Of a stretch of DNA of 8,285 bases, positions 1 through 6,598 are shown one piece after another. Each line of letters begins with the position of its first letter. Positions within the stretch are counted from its first letter, which is position 1. The translations under genes and the position numbers were made by a program. Source of the stretch: an uncultured Micrococcales bacterium (GTDB lineage: Bacteria; Actinomycetota; Actinomycetes; Actinomycetales; Microbacteriaceae); assembly GCA_913060985.1 (NCBI GenBank), contig CAJXTQ010000022.1, positions 1 through 8,285 on the forward strand. Direction: 5' to 3'. Below the pieces are notes generated by a model, which made no database searches, had not been told where the DNA came from, and saw only the letters and a program-made list of their open reading frames with translations.

Positions 1-663
1 CACGTGATCCGGTTGCAACCATCTGCAATCGCTCTCTCTGAATCTGATCAGTCCCTAGCGTTGGTAAACGATCAGGGTCTTTACCTCGCAAGTTTGAATT
101 CCAGCGACAATCAATTGATTGATCCCAGGGATAACATCATCAAGCCACATTTTGATGCCGATGGATATCTGTGGTCAGTGGCGACTGAGGGTGGCGTAAA
201 CGTCTACAAAGATGGCCAACTATCAACTTTGGTTGAATCGGGAAGCCAAACACGAATTGATTTTGCTCTCTCTCCAGAGGGAGCGAGACTGGCCGAGATC
301 GTGGTCGAGGATGAGGCCACAAGACTTCAGGTCAGGGGAGTTGTTAGGGATAGTGATGGTCAGCCGAGGGCTTTGACCGAGCCTATTCCCGTTCGTTCTG
401 CAAGGCCTCAGCTTGTTTCTTGGCTTGGTGAAAACCAGTTGGCACTGGTCGAGAGATCGGTGACCGATTCCACGATTCTCTCGGTTGGCTCTCTGCTTGG
501 AGAGACTGAGGATACAATCAGCCCCCCGGTTCTTATAGAGGACATGACCACAGTCGCTAGCTCCGTTTATGTGTTAAGCCCTCTAGGAGAGGTTTGGTCG
601 AGATTTGGCAACTCGTGGAGGGTATTGGTCACAGACGGCAGAAGTCTGAATACTGCTAGGTAG
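1..663 (+). CDS. lpqB: LpqB family lipoprotein, C-terminal part (5' end outside window)
   Basis: The frame is open from base 1, and the GTG at 4 is almost certainly an internal codon, because LpqB proteins are usually 550-600 residues and only about 220 are seen here. The visible part is the C-terminal beta-propeller-like domain: it has short strand-rich repeats with motifs such as DGYLWSV (around residue 54) and SPLGEVWSRFGNSWRVL near the end. The lipobox and the GerMN-like N-terminal domain would lie upstream of the window. LpqB is an exported lipoprotein that in mycobacteria interacts with the sensor kinase MtrB and modulates the MtrAB two-component system governing cell wall and division; mtrA-mtrB would be expected just upstream. 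The family call rests on these motifs and on the downstream order comF-hpf-secA, which is typical of actinobacteria. A 57-base gap separates it from the next gene. Confidence 0.85.
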   Translation, partial: HVIRLQPSAIALSESDQSLALVNDQGLYLASLNSSDNQLIDPRDNIIKPHFDADGYLWSVATEGGVNVYKDGQLSTLVESGSQTRIDFALSPEGARLAEIVVEDEATRLQVRGVVRDSDGQPRALTEPIPVRSARPQLVSWLGENQLALVERSVTDSTILSVGSLLGETEDTISPPVLIEDMTTVASSVYVLSPLGEVWSRFGNSWRVLVTDGRSLNTAR

Positions 664-720
664 TTTCCACAGTTTTCAAATATTTCTGCAGATGAAATTT
701 ATTCAAGAAAGTATTGAAAA

Positions 721-1302
721 ATGTTTTCTGCGATCTTTCCTGTTTTTTGCCTTGGCTGTAAAAAGTTCAACGAGTTCATCTGTCGGGAATGCGCACAGGC
801 CGCAAGAATAAACCTTGAGCAAAGGCGGGAAGGGTTTAGTTTTCACGCAAGCTTTCGCTATGAGGGATTGATAGCTGAGGCCCTTCACAGAGCCAAGCAG
901 CAAAATCAATTTGGCTACCTAAAAGCTCTGGCTGGCTTGCTTAGGAAGTCTCTGCCGCTGACTGGAAATCTTTGTTTGGTTCCACCCTCAACGAATAAAG
1001 CTTTCAGAAAAAGAGGGTTCAATCCGAGTTTTGAACTTGCGAAGCTTGCTGGTTTCAATGTCAGCAGGGAAATCATCAGGGTCAGGCAAACCGATTACCA
1101 GCAGGGGCTTGATTCCTATTCACGACAAAACAACATCGAGAGCGCTTTCAAGGTCAAAAAAAGAGGCAGCTTCTTTTTGTTTGATGACGTTGTTACAACC
1201 GGTGCAACAATTCGAGAGATGCGCAGAGCTGTGGAGGATGCTGGGGGAGAGGTTGCTGGCATATTTGCTCTTTGCTCAACCAGCCCAAAAGGTGCAAACT
1301 AG
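721..1302 (+). CDS. ComF family phosphoribosyltransferase-like protein
   Basis: This 193-residue protein has the ComF layout. An N-terminal four-cysteine zinc-finger-like module (C10, C13, C21, C24) is followed by a type I phosphoribosyltransferase fold. Two diagnostic blocks are visible: the VPPS...RKRGFNPS..LA segment at residues 87-107 and the PRPP-binding loop DDVVTTGAT at 155-163, preceded by hydrophobic FFLF. Family length is normally 200-250, so this is compact but complete. ATG 721 is the earliest possible start because an in-frame TGA lies at 715-717; the ribosome-binding signal is weak (AAGAAAG, about 705-711). ComF proteins are needed for DNA uptake in naturally competent bacteria, but the biochemical role is unsettled and actinobacterial members, such as Rv3242c beside secA1, have no firm function. 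It is probably cotranscribed with lpqB and lies 37 bases before hpf. Confidence 0.88.
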   Translation: MFSAIFPVFCLGCKKFNEFICRECAQAARINLEQRREGFSFHASFRYEGLIAEALHRAKQQNQFGYLKALAGLLRKSLPLTGNLCLVPPSTNKAFRKRGFNPSFELAKLAGFNVSREIIRVRQTDYQQGLDSYSRQNNIESAFKVKKRGSFFLFDDVVTTGATIREMRRAVEDAGGEVAGIFALCSTSPKGAN

Positions 1303-1339
1303 TCACTACAGAAGCAACTGATCAGATACTGGAGGAATC

Positions 1340-1957
1340 ATGGAACTTCGTTACAGCACCAAAAACTTAGACATATCTGACAGGTTTAGGGAATACGTAG
1401 AAGATCGCAGCGGCAAGGTCGAACAGCTGGCTCACAAACCTCAAGAGCTGCACATCAAGATCACCCGCTATGAGCACGACAGAAATGATGGCCAGCGCGA
1501 GCAGGTTGAGCTGACAGTTTACGAGCCGGGTCATGTGGTTAGGGCTGAGGCTCGTTCAGAAGACAAATTCGCGGCTTTTGACATTGCCTTTGGGAAGCTT
1601 ACGGAGAGGCTAAGACGCTACGCCGACAAGCACAAAGCTCACCGAGGTAGTGGTCACCACAACAAAGGCGCCAGTGAGCTGAGTGCAAATAACTTCGCCG
1701 ACATTGATGTGGTTCCGGTAGAACGTGATGTTTTGGAGGCTGCCACAGGTGAGATTCCAATCGTTGAGGAAAGCCAAAGCCCCTTCGTTATTCGCGAAAA
1801 GGTATTCAAGGCACAGCCTATGACCGCTGAGCAAGCGGTTGATCGAATGGAGCTTGTTGGCCACGATTTTTACCTCTTCCATAACTCCGAAAACGACAAG
1901 GTCAGCGTTGTTTATCGGAGAAAGGGATGGAGCTACGGAGTTATTAGCCTGAAGTGA
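1340..1957 (+). CDS. hpf: Long-form ribosome hibernation promoting factor
   Basis: This 205-residue protein is of the long HPF type. The N-terminal S30AE domain (about residues 1-100, beginning MELRYSTKNLDISDRFREYV) binds the 30S decoding region. A variable linker (about 100-145) leads to the C-terminal dimerisation domain (about 148-205), recognised from FKAQPMTAEQAVDRM...GHDFYLFHN...VVYRRKGWSYGVI. In other bacteria the long form dimerises 70S ribosomes into inactive 100S particles in stationary phase or starvation. The start is well supported by GGAGGA at 1331-1336, three bases before the ATG. The gene sits 37 bases after the comF-like gene and 37 bases before secA, matching the mycobacterial order Rv3242c-Rv3241c-Rv3240c. 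Family identity is secure; stress regulation is inferred from the family, as no clear stress promoter is visible upstream. Confidence 0.95.
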   Translation: MELRYSTKNLDISDRFREYVEDRSGKVEQLAHKPQELHIKITRYEHDRNDGQREQVELTVYEPGHVVRAEARSEDKFAAFDIAFGKLTERLRRYADKHKAHRGSGHHNKGASELSANNFADIDVVPVERDVLEAATGEIPIVEESQSPFVIREKVFKAQPMTAEQAVDRMELVGHDFYLFHNSENDKVSVVYRRKGWSYGVISLK

Positions 1958-1994
1958 AACCTTTAGACTAGAACTATCTAATCAGGAGAAAAAC
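1958..1994 (+). promoter_or_regulatory. hpf-secA gap: ribosome-binding site and possible secA promoter
   Basis: AGGAGA at 1984-1989, five bases before the TTG at 1995, is a good Shine-Dalgarno sequence and fixes the non-ATG start of secA. Upstream, TAGACT at 1964-1969 fits the actinobacterial -10 pattern TAnnnT; the matching -35 (TTATTA, 1941-1946, 17-base spacer) is poor. A small inverted repeat, TTAGA (1963-1967) with TCTAA (1977-1981), overlaps that -10. The ribosome-binding site is clear; the promoter is only a candidate, and secA could instead be read from the hpf transcript. Confidence 0.4.
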
Positions 1995-4703
1995 TTGGCA
2001 TCAGTCATAGAGAAGCTATTGCGCGCCGGCGAGGGCCGCATTCTCAAAAAACTCGGAACCATCACAAAAAACGTAAATGCTTTGGAAGATTATTTCGAGG
2101 ATCTCACGGATGAGGAACTCCAGCAGGAGACTGCAAACTTCCGCAAGCGTTTTTCCGAAGGGGAGAGTCTTGATGATCTGATGCCTGAGGCTTTTGCGGC
2201 GGTCAGGGAGGCTAGCAAGAGAACAATTGGCCTAAGGCCCTACGATGTTCAGGTCATGGGAGCGGCCGCTCTGCACATGGGCAACATTGCGGAGATGAAG
2301 ACTGGTGAGGGAAAGACTTTGGTGGCGACACTCCCTGCCTATTTGAATGCCATTGCGGGACGTGGAGTTCATATCGTCACAGTCAACGACTTCCTGGCGG
2401 GATACCAGTCGGATTTGATGGGTCGAGTCTTCAGAGCCTTGGGTATGACCACCGGATGCCTTATCTCAGGTCAGGAGCCGAATGTTCGAAAAGAGCAGTA
2501 TCTCGCTGACATTACCTACGGAACCAATAATGAGTTTGGTTTTGATTATCTTCGGGACAATATGGCTTTGGACAAGTCAAGCCTTGTCCAAAGGGGTCAT
2601 TATTTCGCGATTGTCGATGAGGTCGACTCTATTCTGATTGACGAGGCGAGAACTCCGCTGATCATATCTGGGCCAGCACAAGGCGATGCAAATAGATGGT
2701 TTGGAGTTTTCTCAAAACTTGTTCAACAAATGACAGTCGACGAGGACTTTGAAGTTGACGAGAAGAAGCGGACAGTTGGTGTCTTAGAGCCTGGAATTGA
2801 AAAAGTCGAAGACTATCTCGGAATTGACAATCTCTATGAGGCTCAAAACACACCACTCATCTCGTTTCTGAACAACGCAATCAAAGCTCAGGTGTTGTTC
2901 AAGAAGGACAAAGACTATGTGGTTGTTGGGGATGAGGTGCAGATTGTTGACGAGCACACGGGTCGAATTCTCCCTGGCCGCAGATATAACGAGGGCATGC
3001 ACCAGGCGATTGAAGCCAAGGAGGGCGTTCCCATCAAGGCAGAGAACCAGACCCTTGCCTCAATTACTTTGCAGAATTACTTCAGGCTTTACGACAAACT
3101 CTCTGGAATGACCGGTACCGCCGAGACAGAGGCGGCCGAGTTCATGTCCACCTACAGTCTCGGTGTTGTTCCAATCCCAACCAATAAGCCAATGGTCAGG
3201 CAAGACAAATCAGATTTGATCTACAAAAACGAAGAGGTCAAATTTCAGATGGTGGTTGAAGATATTGTCGACCGCAATAAAACCGGCCAGCCAGTTTTGG
3301 TTGGTACCACCAGTGTTGAAAAAAGCGAATACCTCTCATCACTGCTTTCCAAGCAGGGCATACGACACGAGGTTCTGAATGCAAAAAACAATGCATCTGA
3401 GGCCCAGATTGTCGCACAGGCCGGACGACTTGGTGCTGTAACAGTTGCCACCAACATGGCAGGTCGTGGAACCGACATTATGCTCGGCGGAAACGCAGAG
3501 TTTCTGGCAGTTGCGGAGGCCAAAGCCAAGGGCCTTGATCCAAACGAGGATCCTGAGCGTTACGAAGCTGAGTGGGACGCGATCTTCCAAAGAGTCACCG
3601 AGCAGGTGACCGCGGAGGGGGATAAGGTTCGTGAGGTTGGTGGTCTGTATGTGCTTGGAACAGAGAGACATGAATCTCGCCGAATTGACAACCAGCTTCG
3701 CGGTCGTTCAGGACGCCAGGGCGATCCTGGAGAATCTCGTTTTTACCTTTCACTGACAGATGACCTGATGCGCCTTTTCAACTCAGGCGCAGCCGCTTCA
3801 ATAATGAACCGCGGTGGTATTCCAGACGACCAGGCAATTGAGTCCGGGGTTGTTTCGAGGGCAATTGCCTCTGCGCAGTCCCAGGTTGAGGGTCGTAACG
3901 CTGAAATCCGCAAAAACATCTTGAAATATGACGATGTTATGAACAATCAAAGACTTGCTATTTATGCGGATCGAAAGAGGATTCTTGAAGGTGACGATGT
4001 TCAGGGCACCATCATGCAGTTTTTGGAAAGCTCACTGAAGCTTATTGTTGAAGAGAAAATACCAGCTGGCAATGCCGACTGGGAGTTGGAGGAGCTTTGG
4101 GAAGAGCTTCGCAAGATCTACCCAATCGGTCTGGAAATTGAAGAAGTTATGGCTGAGGCGGGCTCGCGAACAAAGGTTACGCGCGAATGGCTCCTAGAAG
4201 AAATTCTCAGTGATGCCAAATTGGCCTATCAGCGCCGAGAAGCTGAACTCGGCGAGGAAATCATGCGTGATTTGGAGCGTAGGGTAATCCTCAGCGTATT
4301 GGACCGACGCTGGAGAGACCACCTTTATGAGATGGACTATCTAAAAGAAGGAATCGGTCTTCGTTCGATGGCTCAACGAGACCCACTTGTTGAGTATCAA
4401 CGTGAGGGTCATGCAATGTTTGTCGACATGATGGCGGGCATACGAGAAGACACTGTTTCTTCAATGTTCAAAGTTGAGCTGAAAAAGGCTCCAGAGTTAG
4501 ATGCCCCAAAGCAGGGCGAGTTGACACTGAGTGCACCTTCTGAGAGTGGAGGAGTTAAGGTTCAAAAGGGCGACCAGGTTCAGGAAAGTCGACCAGCTCC
4601 GCAGCGACCCGCAGCACAGGCCAACCTAAACCGAGCTCAACGGAGAGCCGCCGCAAAGAAGCCCCCGAAAACTGGTCCTGGAAGTTCTTTTTTCAAGTCC
4701 TAG
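1995..4703 (+). CDS. secA: Preprotein translocase ATPase SecA (SecA1 type)
   Basis: SecA is the cytosolic motor that pushes unfolded preproteins through SecYEG. The 902 residues carry the complete motor. NBD1 has Walker A MKTGEGKT at 101-108 and the DEVD box at 208-211; the preprotein cross-linking domain follows (about 225-365). NBD2 has AGRGTDI at 489-495 and the arginine-finger motif QLRGRSGRQGD at 567-577. The helical scaffold and wing follow, with RWRDHLYEMDYL from about 772 and QRDPLVEYQREG from 794. The protein starts at TTG 1995 behind a good ribosome-binding site. The last 65-70 residues are a low-complexity, Ala/Pro/Lys/Arg-rich tail ending in SSFFKS. The CxCxSGxxxxxCC/H zinc-binding tail seen in many SecA proteins is absent, as I recall is common in actinobacterial SecA1. 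Length is in the normal range. The gene collides tail to tail with the downstream - strand gene. Confidence 0.98.
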   Translation: MASVIEKLLRAGEGRILKKLGTITKNVNALEDYFEDLTDEELQQETANFRKRFSEGESLDDLMPEAFAAVREASKRTIGLRPYDVQVMGAAALHMGNIAEMKTGEGKTLVATLPAYLNAIAGRGVHIVTVNDFLAGYQSDLMGRVFRALGMTTGCLISGQEPNVRKEQYLADITYGTNNEFGFDYLRDNMALDKSSLVQRGHYFAIVDEVDSILIDEARTPLIISGPAQGDANRWFGVFSKLVQQMTVDEDFEVDEKKRTVGVLEPGIEKVEDYLGIDNLYEAQNTPLISFLNNAIKAQVLFKKDKDYVVVGDEVQIVDEHTGRILPGRRYNEGMHQAIEAKEGVPIKAENQTLASITLQNYFRLYDKLSGMTGTAETEAAEFMSTYSLGVVPIPTNKPMVRQDKSDLIYKNEEVKFQMVVEDIVDRNKTGQPVLVGTTSVEKSEYLSSLLSKQGIRHEVLNAKNNASEAQIVAQAGRLGAVTVATNMAGRGTDIMLGGNAEFLAVAEAKAKGLDPNEDPERYEAEWDAIFQRVTEQVTAEGDKVREVGGLYVLGTERHESRRIDNQLRGRSGRQGDPGESRFYLSLTDDLMRLFNSGAAASIMNRGGIPDDQAIESGVVSRAIASAQSQVEGRNAEIRKNILKYDDVMNNQRLAIYADRKRILEGDDVQGTIMQFLESSLKLIVEEKIPAGNADWELEELWEELRKIYPIGLEIEEVMAEAGSRTKVTREWLLEEILSDAKLAYQRREAELGEEIMRDLERRVILSVLDRRWRDHLYEMDYLKEGIGLRSMAQRDPLVEYQREGHAMFVDMMAGIREDTVSSMFKVELKKAPELDAPKQGELTLSAPSESGGVKVQKGDQVQESRPAPQRPAAQANLNRAQRRAAAKKPPKTGPGSSFFKS

Positions 4704-5059
4704 ATAAGCTCAATGTGCGTCACCCGCCATCGGGTGAAGACTATATCCAGCCGCATGCTGATTGCCTGAATTGACTTCGCTGACTTGACCAGCACGACTG
4801 CCTCGATTGCGTTTTTTCGACTTGGAAAGATCTCCGCTTTGAGAACGCGGAAGAATTCACGCTGATTAGCCTGATTGTTTCTGGCACGAGCTCTGTTTTT
4901 CAAGATGTGTTCGTGTGAGACCTGTAGATATGTCTCCTCGCTCAGCCATTTTGATAGCTGCTCGGGTTGCCGCATACCTCCCAATATGTCGGCATAAACC
5001 TGTCCGATTTGGGCAACAATTTGCCTAGCCCGTGCCTGATCTTCTGATTTTTTGGTCAT
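4700..5059 (-). CDS. Rv3235 family protein (function unknown)
   Basis: This is a 119-residue protein from ATG at 5059-5057; GGGGGT on the - strand (about 5069-5064) gives an acceptable ribosome-binding site. The frame stays open upstream to 5203, but that extension looks non-coding and lacks a ribosome-binding signal. An N-terminal helix with ARQIVAQIGQVYADILGGMR leads to QLSKWLSEETY (residues 34-44). A C-terminal alpha/beta part follows, ending in the strands AIEAVVLVKS, AISMRLDIVF and RWRVTHIELI. This pattern, including the WLS..TY block, a hydrophobic strand pair and a terminal RW(R)VT.(I/L)EL, is what I know as the Rv3235 family, an actinobacterial family of unknown function encoded convergently to secA1 in mycobacteria. 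No signal peptide, membrane segment or catalytic motif is visible, so it is probably a cytosolic accessory or binding protein. Its stop codon overlaps that of secA. Confidence 0.75.
   Translation of the reverse strand: MTKKSEDQARARQIVAQIGQVYADILGGMRQPEQLSKWLSEETYLQVSHEHILKNRARARNNQANQREFFRVLKAEIFPSRKNAIEAVVLVKSAKSIQAISMRLDIVFTRWRVTHIELI
4720..4737. terminator. Perfect 7-bp hairpin just past the secA stop
   Basis: TCACCCG (4720-4726), a CCAT loop, and CGGGTGA (4731-4737) form a perfect GC-rich stem-loop 16 bases after the secA stop codon. It lies inside the 3' end of the convergent Rv3235-family gene, so it would also form in that message, before its own stop codon. No U-tract follows on either strand, so it is not a classical intrinsic terminator. 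Actinobacteria often use stem-loops without U-tracts, so a terminating or transcript-end-protecting role is plausible but unproven. Confidence 0.4.
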
Positions 5060-5213
5060 TATTACCCCCGTTCTTGATCGAGAATTTGAAAATAGCCAAT
5101 GGCTTTGATTTTCACTAGTACCCCATTTGGTGGTTGTGGATAACTTTCGAAAAAAGTCCCGGCCTGTGGAAAACCTCGGAGAACACTTAGCGGATGGGGA
5201 CATTGTTTATCGC
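5060..5213. promoter_or_regulatory. Divergent intergenic region with two DnaA-box-like sites
   Basis: This 154-base gap separates two divergently transcribed genes and must hold promoters for both. TGTGGATAA at 5135-5143 is the exact reverse complement of the classical DnaA box TTATCCACA. TGTGGAAAA at 5165-5173, in the same orientation, differs from it at one position. The two start 30 bases apart, close to three helical turns, separated by an A-rich patch (5150-5155). For the - strand gene, TATTTT (5094-5089) fits a TAnnnT -10 element with a weak -35. For the + strand gene, TAACTT (5141-5146) also fits TAnnnT and would overlap the first DnaA box. The boxes are directly visible; the promoters are tentative. 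Confidence 0.45.
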
Positions 5214-5807
5214 ATGCGACTGAGAAAACTTAGAAACAGACTTAATCCCTTGGTACTCGTTACCGCCTCTTTAGCATTGGCGTTGTTGGTGGTTTTCTAT
5301 CTGCAGTTGGCTAGGCCCGTACCCGAGGTTTTGGTTGCGAAGCAGGATTTGGCGGAGGGAACAGAAATCAGCATCGGTGATTTTGATTCCGTTGGAATCG
5401 ACTTGGGATTAGCCGGTGAGGCATACTTCACAATCGATCAGTTTCCTGCTGGCGGCATTTTGGCAAGGTCGATAACTGCCGGTGAGGTGTTGGCACGATC
5501 CCAGGTATCTAAGTTTTCAACCCCCGGTTATTCAGTTATTAAGTTCAAACCAGAATTACCAATCGCTGAAAGTCTGCAGATTGGTGACCAAGTCTCAGTA
5601 TGGGTTGTTAGCGGAGAACAGTTTGAACAACTAGACCCCGCAGTTCAAATTAGCTTGGGAAGACTAATTAGTGTTCAGCCTGGAGAAGGACTATTTGCCG
5701 ACGAACTACCATTTGTTGAGATATCAATCCCTGAAATTACGTTGCCGGAGGTTTTGAAATCCATGGCGGCAGCAGATCGGGTCTATCTTGTTGAGCCGGG
5801 AACATGA
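5214..5807 (+). CDS. SAF domain-containing membrane protein (CpaB/RcpC-like)
   Basis: From ATG 5214 this is 197 residues. A basic start (MRLRKLRNRLNPL) leads into one membrane helix (about residues 12-31), then a SAF domain (about 38-98) with PEVLVAKQDLAEGTEIS and GGILARSITAGEVLARSQV, where the ILAR/I.AGEVL pattern is typical. The remaining 100 residues are acidic and strand-rich with no recognised motif. The layout resembles CpaB/RcpC, the Flp-pilus periplasmic protein, but is shorter, and single-pass SAF proteins of unknown role are common in actinobacteria. It should be inner-membrane-anchored with the SAF domain outside. The start is uncertain: in-frame GTGs at 5127, 5133 and 5166 would add up to 29 residues, but they overlap the DnaA-box region and lack a ribosome-binding site; GGGGA at 5196-5200 serves 5214 only at long spacing (13 bases). 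Its stop overlaps the next gene's start by four bases. Confidence 0.75.
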   Translation: MRLRKLRNRLNPLVLVTASLALALLVVFYLQLARPVPEVLVAKQDLAEGTEISIGDFDSVGIDLGLAGEAYFTIDQFPAGGILARSITAGEVLARSQVSKFSTPGYSVIKFKPELPIAESLQIGDQVSVWVVSGEQFEQLDPAVQISLGRLISVQPGEGLFADELPFVEISIPEITLPEVLKSMAAADRVYLVEPGT

Positions 5808-6589
5808 AAAAAACCGGAAAGATAATTTTTGACGAAAGCTCTCAAATCACTTCTTTTTGGGGGACTGGTTCGAGTGGCGCAACTTCCTACGCCTTGGAAT
5901 ATGCAACCCAGCTTGCCAGGCACGGACGAAAAACGCTGTTAGTTGATTTTGATCTCATGGATCCGACCATGATGGTCTATTTAGCGGTTGATGAGTATCC
6001 AAGTGGGTTGCAGGCAGGATTGAGACTGGTTGGCCAGCAAAGACTCGATCCGACTGTCATTCCTGAGCTTACGGTGCAATCCAAGCAGGATAGAAATCTC
6101 TATTTTTTGGCAGGACTTCCAGCCCAAGGGAGGTTTGAAGCGATTGATAATGGCATCTCGGCATCTATGCTTCGAGCTTTTTCATCATGGTTTGACGAAT
6201 TAGTGGTGGATTTGGGAAAGATAATGCCGGAAGTTGTCAGTCCTAAAGTATTTGTTCTGCAACAAGAGGTATTGGCTGAGTCTGACGCTGTTTATGGCGT
6301 ATTCAGGGCTGATCCTGAGGGGATAGCCAAACTGTTTTGGTTGCCGATAACGGAATATCTGCTTGCCAACCTCTATCGCCCGGGAAGCCTCGGTGCCGGA
6401 GGAAAGAAGGCCATGAAAGCCGTGGTTGCTGAAGTGAGTGGAAGTTCCGTCATTCAGGTTGTCGAAGAGGACGAGCAATTGGTCAGGGCGTTAGCCAAGG
6501 CAATCTCAGTTGGCGATGTTTCAAAGAAGAGTCCTATTAGTCAAGCAGTAAGCCAGCTCATACAAAACAGACAAGATACGTCTGGATAG
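5804..6589 (+). CDS. MinD/CpaE-like ATPase-fold protein with degenerate P-loop
   Basis: This 261-residue protein has the SIMIBI (MinD/ParA/CpaE) fold pattern: a first strand and P-loop-like turn at residues 15-28 (ITSFWGTGSSGATS), a helix, then KTLLVDFDLMDPTM at 43-56 as the deviant Walker A' aspartate region, and FDELVVDLGK (130-139) at the Walker B position. Both lysines of the deviant Walker A motif (xKGGxGKT/S) are missing, replaced by T21 and A26, so ordinary ATP hydrolysis is doubtful. CpaE/TadZ proteins, which place Flp pilus machinery at cell poles, also often have atypical P-loops. The start overlaps the SAF gene stop (ATGA), implying translational coupling and a shared function; CpaB-like plus CpaE-like is a Tad-system pairing. 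No CpaF ATPase, TadB/C platform or pilin gene is nearby. A cytosolic partner of the membrane SAF protein is the simplest inference. Confidence 0.7.
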   Translation: MKKTGKIIFDESSQITSFWGTGSSGATSYALEYATQLARHGRKTLLVDFDLMDPTMMVYLAVDEYPSGLQAGLRLVGQQRLDPTVIPELTVQSKQDRNLYFLAGLPAQGRFEAIDNGISASMLRAFSSWFDELVVDLGKIMPEVVSPKVFVLQQEVLAESDAVYGVFRADPEGIAKLFWLPITEYLLANLYRPGSLGAGGKKAMKAVVAEVSGSSVIQVVEEDEQLVRALAKAISVGDVSKKSPISQAVSQLIQNRQDTSG

Positions 6590-6598
6590 ACTTCTCGG

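Noticed and set aside
663..671. GTTTCCACA after lpqB as a third DnaA box
   Set aside because: Two mismatches to TTATCCACA and no partner site nearby.
1031..1321. Overlapping + strand frame inside the ComF-like gene
   Set aside because: No recognisable domain; the ComF frame has zinc-finger and PRPP motifs throughout, so this is an out-of-frame shadow.
4684..4694. T-run at the end of secA as an intrinsic terminator
   Set aside because: The T-run lies before the stop codon and only a weak 4-bp stem (AACT/AGTT) precedes it.
5135..5173. The DnaA-box pair as the chromosomal replication origin
   Set aside because: Only two boxes, no clear AT-rich unwinding element, and none of the genes that usually flank an actinobacterial oriC.
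5060..5203. N-terminal extension of the Rv3235-family protein to 5203
   Set aside because: Low-complexity Ser/Arg-rich sequence, no ribosome-binding site, overlaps the DnaA boxes, while ATG 5059 has a usable ribosome-binding site and fits the family length.
5194..5223. Nine-codon ORF (MGTLFIACD) overlapping the SAF start codon, as a possible leader peptide
   Set aside because: Its GGAGA is 11 bases away, the peptide has no regulatory codon run, and such tiny ORFs are expected by chance.
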